Source of the DNA: DASWJQ01 sp036397095
Lineage (GTDB): Bacteria; Chloroflexota; Anaerolineae; Anaerolineales; E44-bin32
DNA length: 39,822 nt
Direction of reading: 5' to 3'
NCBI GenBank assembly: GCA_036397095.1
Contig: DASWJQ010000060.1
Span: 1 to 39,822 of the forward strand
How positions within the stretch are numbered: position 1 is the stretch's first letter; every line of letters begins with the position of its first letter. Both the position numbers and the translations under genes were made by a program. The notes below the pieces were generated by a model. The model had not been told where the DNA came from, made no database searches, and worked only from the letters and a program-made list of their open reading frames with translations. Of the stretch, positions 30,899-39,822 are shown one piece after another.

Positions 30899-32695
30899 TC
30901 AGTACACACGCTTCTTGGGTTCGTACTTGGTCATCGTGACCGGTTTGTAGCGCAGATCGACCTGGCCATCCGGTCGCAGATAGGCCATGGTGTGCTTGAG
31001 CCAATTGTCGTCATCACGTTCTTGGTACTCATCGCGGGCGTGGGCGCCGCGGCTCTCGGTGCGGTTGAGGGCCGACAGCGCCGTCACTTCGGCGATATCC
31101 AGCAGGCAGCCCAGTTCCCAGGTCTGCATCAGGTCCATGTTGAAGACCTGGCCACGATCCTGGGAGCGCACGTTGCCATAGCGCCCCTTCAGCTCGCGTA
31201 TCTTGTCGACCGCCTGCTGCATACCGTCGGCGGTCCGAAAGACCCCGACATGGTCGAACATGGCCGACTCCATCTCACGCCGGATGTCGGCCGCCTTCTC
31301 GCTGCCATCGCCAGCGCGCAGCCGTTCGAGCGTCGCCTGCACGCCGGCTGCCGGTTCGGCCGGCAGCGGTTTGAAATCGGCGCCTTGGGCGTACTCGGCG
31401 GCATTGCGCCCTGCGTCGCGGCCGAACACCACCAGGTCCAGCAGCGAGTTGGTGCCCAACCGGTTGGCCCCATGCACGGAGACGCAGGCCGCCTCGCCGG
31501 CGGCGTATAGCCCCGGCACGAAGGCGCCGTGCTCATCCGACAATACTTCGGTCCGCACATTGGTCGGAATGCCGCCCATGGCGTAGTGGGCCGTCGGCTG
31601 GACCGGCATCGGCTCGGTCAGCGGATCGACCCCGGCGTAGGTGCGGCAGAAGTCGATGATCTCGGGCAGCTTGGCCTGGATTTCGTCCATCGTCAGCCGG
31701 TAGGGCGTGCCGTCGGGGCGCATGCGCCCGTCCTGCTCGGCATAGCGGTTAACGACCTCCGGCCGCACGTCCAAGTGCAGGTAGCGGCGGCCGTTGATGC
31801 CGCGCCCGTCCTTCATCTCCAAATACATCGCCCGGCTGATGACATCGCGCGAGGCGAGGTCCATGGCGTTGGGCGCATACCGCTCCATGAAGCGCTCGCC
31901 CTGGCTGTTGACCAGTACCCCACCTTCGCCGCGGACGCCCTCGGTGATCAGGATGCCCAGCTTGTAAATGCCGGTAGGATGAAATTGGAAGAACTCCATG
32001 TCCTCGGCCGGTAAGCCGGCGCGCATGGTCAGCGCCAGGCCGTCACCGGTGTAGGTCAGGGCATTCGAGGTGATCTCCCACACCCGGCCCCAGCCGCCGG
32101 TGGCGATAATGATCGATTTGGCATGGAAGGTGTGCAGCTCGCCGGTCAGCATCTCGACGGCGACCACGCCGCAGGCAATCCCGTCTTGCATGATCAGGTC
32201 GAGCACCTGGAACTCGTCGAAGAAAGTGACCTGGTTCTTGATGCACTGCTGGTACAGCGTCTGCAGGATCATATGGCCGGTACGGTCCGCCGCGTAGCAT
32301 GATCGCAGGACGGGTTTGCCTGTCTCGTTGTTGGTGTGGCCGCCGAATCGCCGCTGGGCGATCTTGCCTTCGGGCGTGCGGTCGAAGGGCAGGCCCATGT
32401 GTTCCAGGTCATAGATGACGGGCACAGCCTCGGTGCACATGTACTCGATGGCGTCCTGGTCACCCAGGTAGTCCGAGCCTTTGACCGTGTCGTAGGCGTG
32501 CCACTCGACGTGGTCCTCCTCCTGGTTGCCCAAGGCGGCGCCGATGCCGCCCTGGGCGGCGCCGGTGTGCGACCGGATCGGATACAGCTTGCTCAGGACG
32601 GCCGTCTTGGCGCCGCGCGACGCGTACAGGGCGGCCATCAGACCGGCGCCGCCTGCTCCGACAATCACCACCTCGTGTTGGTGGACCTTGGTCAT
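30899..32695 (-). CDS. sdhA: Mirror copy: succinate dehydrogenase flavoprotein subunit
   Basis: Exact inverted copy of 7128-8924. Confidence 0.94.
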   Translation of the reverse strand: MTKVHQHEVVIVGAGGAGLMAALYASRGAKTAVLSKLYPIRSHTGAAQGGIGAALGNQEEDHVEWHAYDTVKGSDYLGDQDAIEYMCTEAVPVIYDLEHMGLPFDRTPEGKIAQRRFGGHTNNETGKPVLRSCYAADRTGHMILQTLYQQCIKNQVTFFDEFQVLDLIMQDGIACGVVAVEMLTGELHTFHAKSIIIATGGWGRVWEITSNALTYTGDGLALTMRAGLPAEDMEFFQFHPTGIYKLGILITEGVRGEGGVLVNSQGERFMERYAPNAMDLASRDVISRAMYLEMKDGRGINGRRYLHLDVRPEVVNRYAEQDGRMRPDGTPYRLTMDEIQAKLPEIIDFCRTYAGVDPLTEPMPVQPTAHYAMGGIPTNVRTEVLSDEHGAFVPGLYAAGEAACVSVHGANRLGTNSLLDLVVFGRDAGRNAAEYAQGADFKPLPAEPAAGVQATLERLRAGDGSEKAADIRREMESAMFDHVGVFRTADGMQQAVDKIRELKGRYGNVRSQDRGQVFNMDLMQTWELGCLLDIAEVTALSALNRTESRGAHARDEYQERDDDNWLKHTMAYLRPDGQVDLRYKPVTMTKYEPKKRVY

Positions 32696-32719
32696 GCGTT
32701 GCTCCTGCGTAGGCGTTGG

Positions 32720-33115
32720 CTAGGCCGGGGCATCCGGCAGCATCACGCCGCCAATGATGGCGATGGCGCCGATGGCGGTCACGATCAGCCAAAAGATCAG
32801 CAGGCCCCAGTCCAGGACCCGCCGGGTCGACTCATTATGTAAGTAGTCGCGCAGCACTGTGCGCAAGCCGTTGGTGCCGTGGGCAAAGGCGAAGGCCAGC
32901 AGGGCGATATCGTAAACGCGCCAACCGGTCGTAGCCCAGCGCATGGCGACGTAGTCCAGGTCGATGGCATGCACCCCGACCAGCACATCGTTGATCAACA
33001 CGTGGATCCAGACCAGCGGGATCAGCAGGACGGCGCTGTATCGCATGAACAGCCAGGCGTAGGTCTCAAAATTCTTCTGGACCTTGACCTGGCGTGGGCT
33101 GTCGATCGTTGTCAT
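32720..33115 (-). CDS. sdhD: Mirror copy: succinate dehydrogenase anchor SdhD
   Basis: Exact inverted copy of 6708-7103. Confidence 0.9.
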   Translation of the reverse strand: MTTIDSPRQVKVQKNFETYAWLFMRYSAVLLIPLVWIHVLINDVLVGVHAIDLDYVAMRWATTGWRVYDIALLAFAFAHGTNGLRTVLRDYLHNESTRRVLDWGLLIFWLIVTAIGAIAIIGGVMLPDAPA

Positions 33116-33124
33116 CGCCGGCTC

Positions 33125-33532
33125 CTACAGACCGAAGTTGTGCTCGAGCATGCTGCGACCCATCAGATAGGCGGCCGGCAGCCACAGCAGGACACTGAGC
33201 GCCACGGTCAGGTAGAAACTGCGCTGCTGAGTCTGGCCGCGCCACAGATGGGGAAACAAGTCGAAAAGTGCAATGCGCAGGCCGTTGACGCCGTGGAACA
33301 GCACGGAAAAGACCAGCCCGATCTCGCCGATCATGAATGGGGTGCTGCGGTAGATGGCAATGGCGTGCTCGTAAAGGTCTGGTACGAAGTACACGGTTGA
33401 GGTGTCGAGAATATGGATGACAAGGAACAGCAAGGTGCCGAGGCCGGTGAGGCGGTGCAGGAGAAAGCTCCACTGCCCTTCGCGGCCGCGGTACTGCAGG
33501 CTGCCATCGATGGCCGCCCTCAGGCTGGACAT
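33125..33532 (-). CDS. sdhC: Mirror copy: succinate dehydrogenase cytochrome b SdhC
   Basis: Exact inverted copy of 6291-6698. The TATAAT box lies at 33580-33585 on the minus strand. Confidence 0.9.
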   Translation of the reverse strand: MSSLRAAIDGSLQYRGREGQWSFLLHRLTGLGTLLFLVIHILDTSTVYFVPDLYEHAIAIYRSTPFMIGEIGLVFSVLFHGVNGLRIALFDLFPHLWRGQTQQRSFYLTVALSVLLWLPAAYLMGRSMLEHNFGL

Positions 33533-33601
33533 ACCTTCCTCCCGGTGGTCAAGGCGCTGGCTGCGAGTGCTTGGCTACCATTATAGGCGGCTTACCGGAC
33601 C

Positions 33602-35413
33602 CTAGCCGGCCGCCTCGACCAGTGACTCGAAGCGGTCAATGTCTTCCCGGACCACATCCAGGCTGGCCCGCCAGAAGTCTGGTGTGCGGATATCGATATC
33701 GAACCCGGCAGCCAATTCGGCGGCGTCGGCCATGCCGGTTGCGCTGAGCAGGTCATCGTAGCCCTGGCGGAAGACGTCCGGCTCGTGCTGGTAGCGGGCG
33801 TAAAGCCCCAGGCCGAAGAGCAGTCCGAACATATATGGATAGTTGTAAAACGAACGGCCCCCACTGTAATAGTGACCTTTGACCGCCCACATGTAGGCAT
33901 GTCTCAGTTCCGGATCCAGGCCGTCGCCGTAGGTGTCGGCCTGCGACTGGAGCATGAGCTGGCAGAGCTCATCGGCTGACAACGGCCGGTCGTGGCGCTT
34001 GCTGAAGACCTCAGATTCAAATTGGAGGCGGCTGCTGATGTCGACCACGACCTGGCAGGCATCCTGGATGGCCGCCTCCACAATGAACATTTGACCGGCC
34101 TCGTCGGCCGACTTGAGCGCTTCCTTCTGAATGATGGTCTGGCAGAACGTGCTGGCGGTTTCGGCCAGGGTCATCGGCGTTTCGCGCTGCAGCGGCGTTC
34201 GCACCGACAGCGCCAGGTTGTGGTAGGCGTGTCCCAATTCGTGCGCCAGGGTGCTCATGCCGTCGTACGACGGCTGGTAGTTGGCCAATATGCGGGACTC
34301 GTCCTGACGCAAGCCCATGCAAAAGGCGCCATCGCGCTTGCCGGGGCGCGGCTCAGCGTCGATCCAGTTCTCTTCGAAGGCGCGTTGCGCCAGTGCTTGC
34401 AGCCGCGGGCCGTAGCCGCCGAAGTGTTCGAGGATGAACCCGGTCGCCTCTTCGTACCCCCAGGCGCGCCCCCCGGCCGGCATCGGGGCGAACATGTCAT
34501 ACCAAGCCATGCGCTCAATGCCGAGCGCCTTGGCCTTGGCCCGCATGTAGCGGCGGAAGTCGGGGAACGCTTCTCGGCCGGCTTCGAGCATGGCATCCAG
34601 GGTGGCGCGGTCGATACTGTTCTGGAACAAGGACCGCTCCAAGGCCGATTCCCAGCCGCGTTCCTCGCTGAGCACATTCACCTCGCCCTTGATGCTGTTG
34701 AGCGAAGCCGCCAGCGGCACGCGCCATTCCTGCCAGGTCGCAAGTTCGGCCTCATAGGCCGTGCGTCGCGTCGTCCGGTCGGCCTCGTAGGCCAGGTTGC
34801 GGACGGCGCTCATCGGCAAATCCTTCTGATCGCCTTCGAGCTCGAGCGAGACCATCAGCTGCGATGACACATCACCGTGCAGACGCGACCAGGCTCCCGA
34901 ACCGGTCACCGACAGTCGAGCCGCCAGCGCTTCTTCTGGCGGCGACATCAGGTGCTCCGACTCAACCTTGGCCTTGCGCAGCACGTAGGCATGCTCGGCG
35001 GCCACATCGGAAGCCTTGATCAGCGCCTCGACATCCAGCGAACCGAGCCAGGCGGTCAGGCGGGTCGACAGCGTGACCAAAGTCGTTTGCGCCTGCTCCA
35101 GCTCGCCCAATTTGGCCTGCGCCAGTTCATCGGTTGAATCGGTGGCGACAAAGCTGTATATAAAGGCTTCGATTGTCTCCAGCCGTTCAAGCAAGCGGTT
35201 GAAGTCCCCCACCACCGTTTCGAAGCGCGTGGCCAGCGCCTCGTCGACCTCCAGACTTTCGGTCAGCCGAATGTCTTCGGCGTCAAAGGTTTCGCGCAAG
35301 GTTTCGATCGAGTCGATGATTTCGGTGAAGTCCTGCTGGAAGGCATCCGACTCCAGGCCAGGGTAAACGACCGTCATGTCCCAGTGGGGGAGGGTTTGCG
35401 TATGTTCGGCCAC
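33602..35413 (-). CDS. Mirror copy: M3 family oligoendopeptidase
   Basis: Exact inverted copy of 4410-6221, starting at GTG 35411-35413. Confidence 0.92.
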   Translation of the reverse strand: MAEHTQTLPHWDMTVVYPGLESDAFQQDFTEIIDSIETLRETFDAEDIRLTESLEVDEALATRFETVVGDFNRLLERLETIEAFIYSFVATDSTDELAQAKLGELEQAQTTLVTLSTRLTAWLGSLDVEALIKASDVAAEHAYVLRKAKVESEHLMSPPEEALAARLSVTGSGAWSRLHGDVSSQLMVSLELEGDQKDLPMSAVRNLAYEADRTTRRTAYEAELATWQEWRVPLAASLNSIKGEVNVLSEERGWESALERSLFQNSIDRATLDAMLEAGREAFPDFRRYMRAKAKALGIERMAWYDMFAPMPAGGRAWGYEEATGFILEHFGGYGPRLQALAQRAFEENWIDAEPRPGKRDGAFCMGLRQDESRILANYQPSYDGMSTLAHELGHAYHNLALSVRTPLQRETPMTLAETASTFCQTIIQKEALKSADEAGQMFIVEAAIQDACQVVVDISSRLQFESEVFSKRHDRPLSADELCQLMLQSQADTYGDGLDPELRHAYMWAVKGHYYSGGRSFYNYPYMFGLLFGLGLYARYQHEPDVFRQGYDDLLSATGMADAAELAAGFDIDIRTPDFWRASLDVVREDIDRFESLVEAAG

Positions 35414-35500
35414 GCTGCGCTCCTGCTTACGGTTGGTGATGGGCTGCGCCCATTGTGCCACAAAAGCCGTGATGTCAGGACGCGAGACCGCGCCGCGCGT

Positions 35501-35576
35501 AAAGCGGACTTCCCGGAAGTCCCGACCGGCCCCATGGTTCGGCCGATTCGGGCAAGACTTCCGGGAAGTCCGCTTT
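35501..35576. repeat. Mirror copy: 76-bp palindromic intergenic element
   Basis: Inverted copy of 4247-4322. Confidence 0.78.
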
Positions 35577-35614
35577 TCCCCGCCCGCAATTGGGTTGCCT
35601 AACTTCGAACTGCC

Positions 35615-35950
35615 CTAATCTCGAGCGGACTGACGCCTCTTGAGGCGCGCCCTGTAGACACGTTCCAGCAGACCGATGGCGTGATCGACGTCGCTGGGCT
35701 GGCGCAGGAAGACGGTCACCCAACCGCTGCCCGGCGGGGTGAACCGATGAGGCTTGGCCTGACCGCTGGCGACGAGCTCGTCGCGCACCGCTCGCGGAAA
35801 GGGAATGTCGACCACCGAATCGCCGTGCCGATGGCCAATCTCCCCACCCCCCAATAGATACGCCTCACCGCCAAAGCGATGCGGCTGAGCCTGCACACCG
35901 GGCCATCTCAGGGCAGCCTGACGAATGCGCTCGCCGGCCCCGGCCACCAT
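35615..35950 (-). CDS. Mirror copy: DUF5519-like protein
   Basis: Exact inverted copy of 3873-4208. Confidence 0.72.
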   Translation of the reverse strand: MVAGAGERIRQAALRWPGVQAQPHRFGGEAYLLGGGEIGHRHGDSVVDIPFPRAVRDELVASGQAKPHRFTPPGSGWVTVFLRQPSDVDHAIGLLERVYRARLKRRQSARD

Positions 35951-35951
35951 A

Positions 35952-36635
35952 TCAGAACCAGGCGGCGGCCGGCTGCCTTCGAAGCCGGGCCTTGTCCCGC
36001 TTGTCGTTGCCGATTCCTTCCTTCAAGAAACGCTTGACCACGTGGGCCGGCACTGCCAGGCCGACTACGGGTCCGGCCATCATGGCGTTGACCCCCAACA
36101 GGCGGCCCTGCGTGTCGATGACCGGCCCGCCCGAGTGGCCCGGCCGGAGCTGCAGACTCATTGCCAGCCACTCGCGCCCCGGGGGCGCCTCGGGCAGATC
36201 GCCGCCAACGCCAATGGCGACGCCTGCCGTTGTGCCGCCCAGCACGCCGAATGGGTGGCCCATCGCCAGCAGCCAACTGCCCGGGGCAAGTTTTTGGCTG
36301 TCGCCCAATTCCAGCGGCTCGAGATCCTCGGCCTCGACCGAGAGCGCCGCCAAATCGTGGCGCCGGTCGAGCGCAATCAACCGGGCTGGCAGCTGGCGGG
36401 CCTGCCAGTCCTCGACCATCGTATTCCGCCGGTGGGCGACATGGGCGTTGGTCACAATCAAGCCCCGCTCGTGAAGCACAACGCCGGCACCGGCCCCCCG
36501 CCCGCCATCCACCACCCGCACCAGGCTGAGCCGGACCCGATTGGCCAGCCCACCGAGGTCGGCGTTGATCTGGCGCAGTGTCCCGCCAGGTTGGGCGTCT
36601 TCCTTCGTGCGGATGTTCTCCAGCGTATCCAGCAT
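35952..36635 (-). CDS. Mirror copy: HtrA-like protease without PDZ
   Basis: Exact inverted copy of 3188-3871. Confidence 0.87.
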   Translation of the reverse strand: MLDTLENIRTKEDAQPGGTLRQINADLGGLANRVRLSLVRVVDGGRGAGAGVVLHERGLIVTNAHVAHRRNTMVEDWQARQLPARLIALDRRHDLAALSVEAEDLEPLELGDSQKLAPGSWLLAMGHPFGVLGGTTAGVAIGVGGDLPEAPPGREWLAMSLQLRPGHSGGPVIDTQGRLLGVNAMMAGPVVGLAVPAHVVKRFLKEGIGNDKRDKARLRRQPAAAWF

Positions 36636-36644
36636 GGCCATCTC

Positions 36645-37544
36645 CTAGCGGGAGGGGCGCTCGCCGATGGTCAGCTTGCGCTCCATCAGCTCGCCGCCGC
36701 GCAACACTTGAACGCTGACTTCGGCGCCGATTCGGTCGGGCGAAAGCGGGACCCCCAGATCATCGAGCGTTTCGACCGCTAGTCCATCGAGCGCCACGAT
36801 CGTGTCACCCAATGCCAGACCGGCGGCCTCGGCCGGGCTGTCGGCTTCGACCGTAACCAGGAGCAGCCCAATCTCCCGGCCCAACTCGCCGGCGACCGCC
36901 TTTGGCAGCTCGGCCGGCTGGGCGGCCACGCCCAAGTAGCCGCGCCGCACCCGGCCATGTTCGCCCAGTTCGGCCGCAACGCGGCGGATGGTCTCGGTCG
37001 GCACCGTCAAGCTGACGCCGCGCAGCAGCGCCGAGCTGTTGAGCCCGACGACGGCGCCATCGGCCGCCACCAGCGGCCCGCCCGAAAAGCCTGGGTACAT
37101 CACGACGTCCGTCTGCAGGTAGCGGTCCACTTGGCCGCCGATTGGCGTGCGCCAGACCTGGCCCAGGGCGCTGACGATTCCCAGGGTGGCCTGCACCGTG
37201 CGTCGCGGACGGCCAAGGGCCAGCACCAAGTGCCCGACCGACAACATGTCCGTATCCTGCCAGTTGGCGCCCGGCCCGGCCCCGTCGGCCTGCAGCAGCG
37301 CTAGATCGGTCGTCGGGTCGCGGCCGATCAGCTTCGCTTCGACCGTCGTGCCGTCGGCCAATCCGATACGCAACCCCTGGTCCCGCTCCAGCACGTGGTG
37401 GGCGGTCACAATCTGGCCGTCGTCCGACCAGATCACTCCGCTGGCCGGCAGTCGGCGCCGGCCCTCGACGCGTACGATCGCCGGGCCGGTGGCTTCCACC
37501 TGACCGGCCAGATCCTGCGACAACGACTCAAGCACCTTCGCCAT
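36645..37544 (-). CDS. Mirror copy: HtrA-like protease with PDZ
   Basis: Exact inverted copy of 2279-3178. Confidence 0.87.
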   Translation of the reverse strand: MAKVLESLSQDLAGQVEATGPAIVRVEGRRRLPASGVIWSDDGQIVTAHHVLERDQGLRIGLADGTTVEAKLIGRDPTTDLALLQADGAGPGANWQDTDMLSVGHLVLALGRPRRTVQATLGIVSALGQVWRTPIGGQVDRYLQTDVVMYPGFSGGPLVAADGAVVGLNSSALLRGVSLTVPTETIRRVAAELGEHGRVRRGYLGVAAQPAELPKAVAGELGREIGLLLVTVEADSPAEAAGLALGDTIVALDGLAVETLDDLGVPLSPDRIGAEVSVQVLRGGELMERKLTIGERPSR

Positions 37545-37645
37545 CTTGCCCACCTCTCGATTGATTGGGATGGCTTCAGTTTCGCGCCGCGCTGATGAGC
37601 TTGCTTCGGTCGAAGGTGGGGGTTGGGCCTAGACCTTCGGGCAGG

Positions 37646-38317
37646 TCACAGCACGATCCAGCCGGCGCGGGCGGCCTGGACGACCGCTTCCGTCCGGCTC
37701 TCGGCGCCGAGCTTGCCCAGGATCGCCGTTACGTGGAACTTGACAGTGTGCTCGCTGATGCGGAGAGACTGTGCGATGGCCCGATTGGTCTGGCCTTCGG
37801 CTAGCAGCTGGAGGACTTCGGCTTCACGCGGTGTGAGCGCCTTGCCGGCCCCGGCGCCCGGATCGGCCAGGGCCGGACGGCCCATATCCGGGTCGAGCAC
37901 AAGCAAGCCCTGGCGGATCGTCCACAAGGCATCGGCGATGGTGTGGGGCAAGCGGCCCCGGCTGAGCACCCCGGCTGCGCCCAGCGACCACAACTGGCCG
38001 GACGGGCGGTCGTCCGGAATCAGGAGCAGTGCCGGCAGCCCCTGCTCCAGCCAGGCGGCGAGTGCCGCCGACTCGGCCTCGTGCTCCCAGCCGAGATCAA
38101 TCAGCACTACCTCCGCGTGACTGGCGGCCAGCGGCCGCTCGGGATTCTCGTCCAGCCCCAACTGCAGGACCACGCTGAGGTTGGGCAACTCGGCCAGCAG
38201 CGTCGCCAGCCCGGCCCGCGCCAGCGGGTCGGCGGCAACCACTGCCACTCGCAGGTCACTGGGGGTCAGGTCGGAGGCGTCCATCGATGCGGCCGATGAT
38301 ACCGCGTTAGCCAGCAT
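37646..38317 (-). CDS. Mirror copy: LuxR-type regulator with atypical receiver
   Basis: Exact inverted copy of 1506-2177. Confidence 0.82.
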   Translation of the reverse strand: MLANAVSSAASMDASDLTPSDLRVAVVAADPLARAGLATLLAELPNLSVVLQLGLDENPERPLAASHAEVVLIDLGWEHEAESAALAAWLEQGLPALLLIPDDRPSGQLWSLGAAGVLSRGRLPHTIADALWTIRQGLLVLDPDMGRPALADPGAGAGKALTPREAEVLQLLAEGQTNRAIAQSLRISEHTVKFHVTAILGKLGAESRTEAVVQAARAGWIVL

Positions 38318-38492
38318 GACCTCCGAAATTGGCGAGGGGTATGTGCTTCTCGAAAGTTCCCTCATGGACCCGGCCAACCGGGGCCAAGTGCCTTCTGGAT
38401 ATTCCGCCAGGGAGGGACCAGAGATCAGACTTTCGTGGAGTCCTATCGCCCCACGCTGCAAGAGCGTAGCCGGCGAGAATCATCAGCGGCGG

Positions 38493-38723
38493 GTGGGACC
38501 GCCTGCCTGTTGCACCCAGCTCGGCAATTTGCTGACGGCCGCTGGATTCCTCGTCCTGCTGGCTGCGATGTGGCAACCGACCGGTGTCATGCAGCGGCTA
38601 AACCCTGCCCCCATAGATTCTGCCCAGTTGCTGCTGATCCTGGCGGCGGTCGCCTGGCTCGCCAAAATCGTCGGCCGATGGACATTGACGGCCAAAGTCG
38701 CCGGAAGAGTTGCCGCGGCCTGA
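38493..38723 (+). CDS. Mirror copy: possible small membrane protein
   Basis: Exact inverted copy of 1100-1330, starting at GTG 38493. Confidence 0.33.
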   Translation: MGPPACCTQLGNLLTAAGFLVLLAAMWQPTGVMQRLNPAPIDSAQLLLILAAVAWLAKIVGRWTLTAKVAGRVAAA

Positions 38724-39039
38724 CCGAAGGGCAGCAGCTCCTGTCATTATCCATTGCACTCTCAGCTGGGCACAAGCAGTGCGGCGCTGTGCTTAGGGGC
38801 TGTATCTTCCCCATCTTGGCACGACCTCCGACCTCTCGTCGGCCAAGTTGGACGTAGGCCATCCTCCAGCGGGGACGGCGAGGGCCGCCAGCGCAAGCGC
38901 ATTCACGCAATCGAGTGCGGATTGCGCTCGCCTTGGTCCAAATGACTCCGATGTAGACTTGCATTGTCGGCATTGACGTGCCCGTCTCTGCGAGCCCCTA
39001 ATGCCAAGGCTCATCCCCTTTCGTCAGCGAAGGAAGCTC
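38724..39039. other. Mirror copy: stretch without a convincing gene
   Basis: Inverted copy of 784-1099. Nothing recognisable is seen. Confidence 0.5.
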
Positions 39040-39592
39040 ATGAAGGCTGTCATTTGGACCCGCTACGGCCCTCCGGAAGTTCTCGCATTGCGCGACCTGC
39101 CCGATCCAAGGCCAAAGGATCATGAGGTCCGGATCCGCCTGCACGCCTCGACAGTCACCTGAGGGGATTGTGAGATGCAGGCGCTTGCCTTCCCGATCTA
39201 CTTGGGGTTGCCCTTGCGCATTTGGATTTGAATCCTCAGGCCACGCTGCACCACCATTCCCGGCTCCGAGTCCGCCGGTGTGATCGACGCCGTCGGCCCT
39301 CGGGTAGCCAAGTTCCAGATCAGCCAGCGGGTCTTCGGATCGACCGGGCCGGTCGTGTCGAGGCGGTCGGGAAAGGCATCAACCGTTTCGCGCCTGGCGA
39401 CGCGCTGTTTGGCTCGACCGGGTTTTGCATTTGCGCCTACCTCTGGTTCCAATGCCTGCCACATTAGGGCACGGCCCGCCCAGGACCTGCCGCCCGCAAG
39501 CCGTTCGATCTCACCTATGAAGAGGCGGCCATTATCCCGATCGGCGACTTGGCCGCCCTTAATCTGATGCCGAAGGGCAACGTGCAAGCCGG
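39040..39592 (+). pseudogene. Mirror copy: decayed alcohol dehydrogenase
   Basis: Exact inverted copy of 231-783. In this orientation the ATG is 39040, the premature TGA codons are 39160-39162 and 39229-39231, and the repeated VFGSTG segments are 39280-39348 and 39357-39422. Confidence 0.82.
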
Positions 39593-39822
39593 GCTAATCG
39601 GCAGCCTGAATTCCCACTGTTCTTATCCTGAAATCATCCTTAAGGACGATGCTGGCCGGCCGCCTTTCCACGATGATTAACCTTGAGGGAGCCGGAGGGG
39701 CTCCACGCAACACCGAACAAGTCAAGGACGGCCGCGTGGTGAGATACTCCGCCCTCGGCGTGTCGCGTTATCCGTGACCGAACGCCCCGCGTTGGATGGG
39801 ATTGGAAACAATGACTGCCAAG

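Larger units (their letters stand above)
1..39822. repeat. Whole-window perfect inverted repeat (two 19,911-bp arms)
   Basis: The first bases (CTTGGCAGTCATTG) are the reverse complement of the last bases (CAATGACTGCCAAG), and the middle reads GGCCGGCCT|AGGCCGGCC. Every open reading frame checked has an exact partner at 39823 minus its coordinates with an identical translation, for example 4410-6221 plus and 33602-35413 minus. There is no spacer between the arms and no unique sequence outside them. A natural inverted duplication normally has a spacer, some divergence and unique flanks. The likely explanation is a contig that folded back at a hairpin during assembly or amplification. Confidence 0.98.

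Noticed and set aside
39649..39777. 42-residue frame beyond the pseudogene near the right end
   Set aside because: Short, no recognisable motif and no ribosome site; it is not supported as a gene.
1..39822. Large terminal inverted repeats of a transposon, linear plasmid or phage
   Set aside because: The arms meet without any unique interior, contain ordinary respiratory and housekeeping genes, and show no transposase, integrase, replication or capsid gene.

Overview
The window is a perfect reverse-complement palindrome. Bases 1-19911 are repeated exactly, inverted, as 19912-39822; the axis lies between 19911 and 19912, inside a GC-rich core (GGCCGGCC-TA-GGCCGGCC). Base x on one strand equals base 39823-x on the other, and every gene occurs twice. 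There is therefore only about 19.9 kb of independent sequence. An identical 19.9 kb inverted duplication with no unique spacer and no unique flanks is most simply an assembly artefact: a contig folded back on itself at a hairpin. The right-arm entries are listed for completeness and are not independent evidence of gene duplication.

The sequence is GC-rich, with tightly packed genes, frequent GTG/TTG starts, strong GGAGG-type ribosome sites and TGA used as an ordinary stop. The gene set (NarL-type regulators with a GAF histidine kinase, an A2-type haem-copper oxidase, M3 oligoendopeptidase, short trypsin-like proteases, sdhCDAB) suggests an aerobic or microaerophilic bacterium, probably of the phylum Chloroflexota (Anaerolineae-like). 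This placement is inferred from gene content and protein style only.

Left arm, outside to axis: a decayed alcohol dehydrogenase (231-783, minus); a possible small membrane protein (1100-1330, minus); a LuxR-type regulator with an atypical receiver followed by two HtrA-like serine proteases and a DUF5519 protein (1506-4208); a 76-bp palindromic element; an M3 oligoendopeptidase (4410-6221); succinate dehydrogenase sdhCDAB plus a receiver-adenylate cyclase (6291-10767). Convergent to these is a thioredoxin-fold lipoprotein whose frame is interrupted by a TGA that looks like a selenocysteine codon with a SECIS-like hairpin (10892-11431, minus). Divergent from it are a GAF histidine kinase and NarL-type regulator (11670-14142), the terminal oxidase set cox2-cox1-cox4-cox3 and a cupredoxin lipoprotein (14467-18593), and a Gly/Met-rich protein with two PepSY-like regions (19026-19877).

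Functionally, succinate dehydrogenase feeds electrons to quinone and the A2-type oxidase ends an aerobic chain. The cupredoxin, the Met-rich protein and the exported selenothiol protein could support electron transfer, copper handling or thiol chemistry at the cell surface. The kinase-regulator pair next to the oxidase is a natural candidate for its control. The strongest biological leads are the probable selenoprotein and a family of palindromic intergenic repeats that tends to sit just upstream of promoters.
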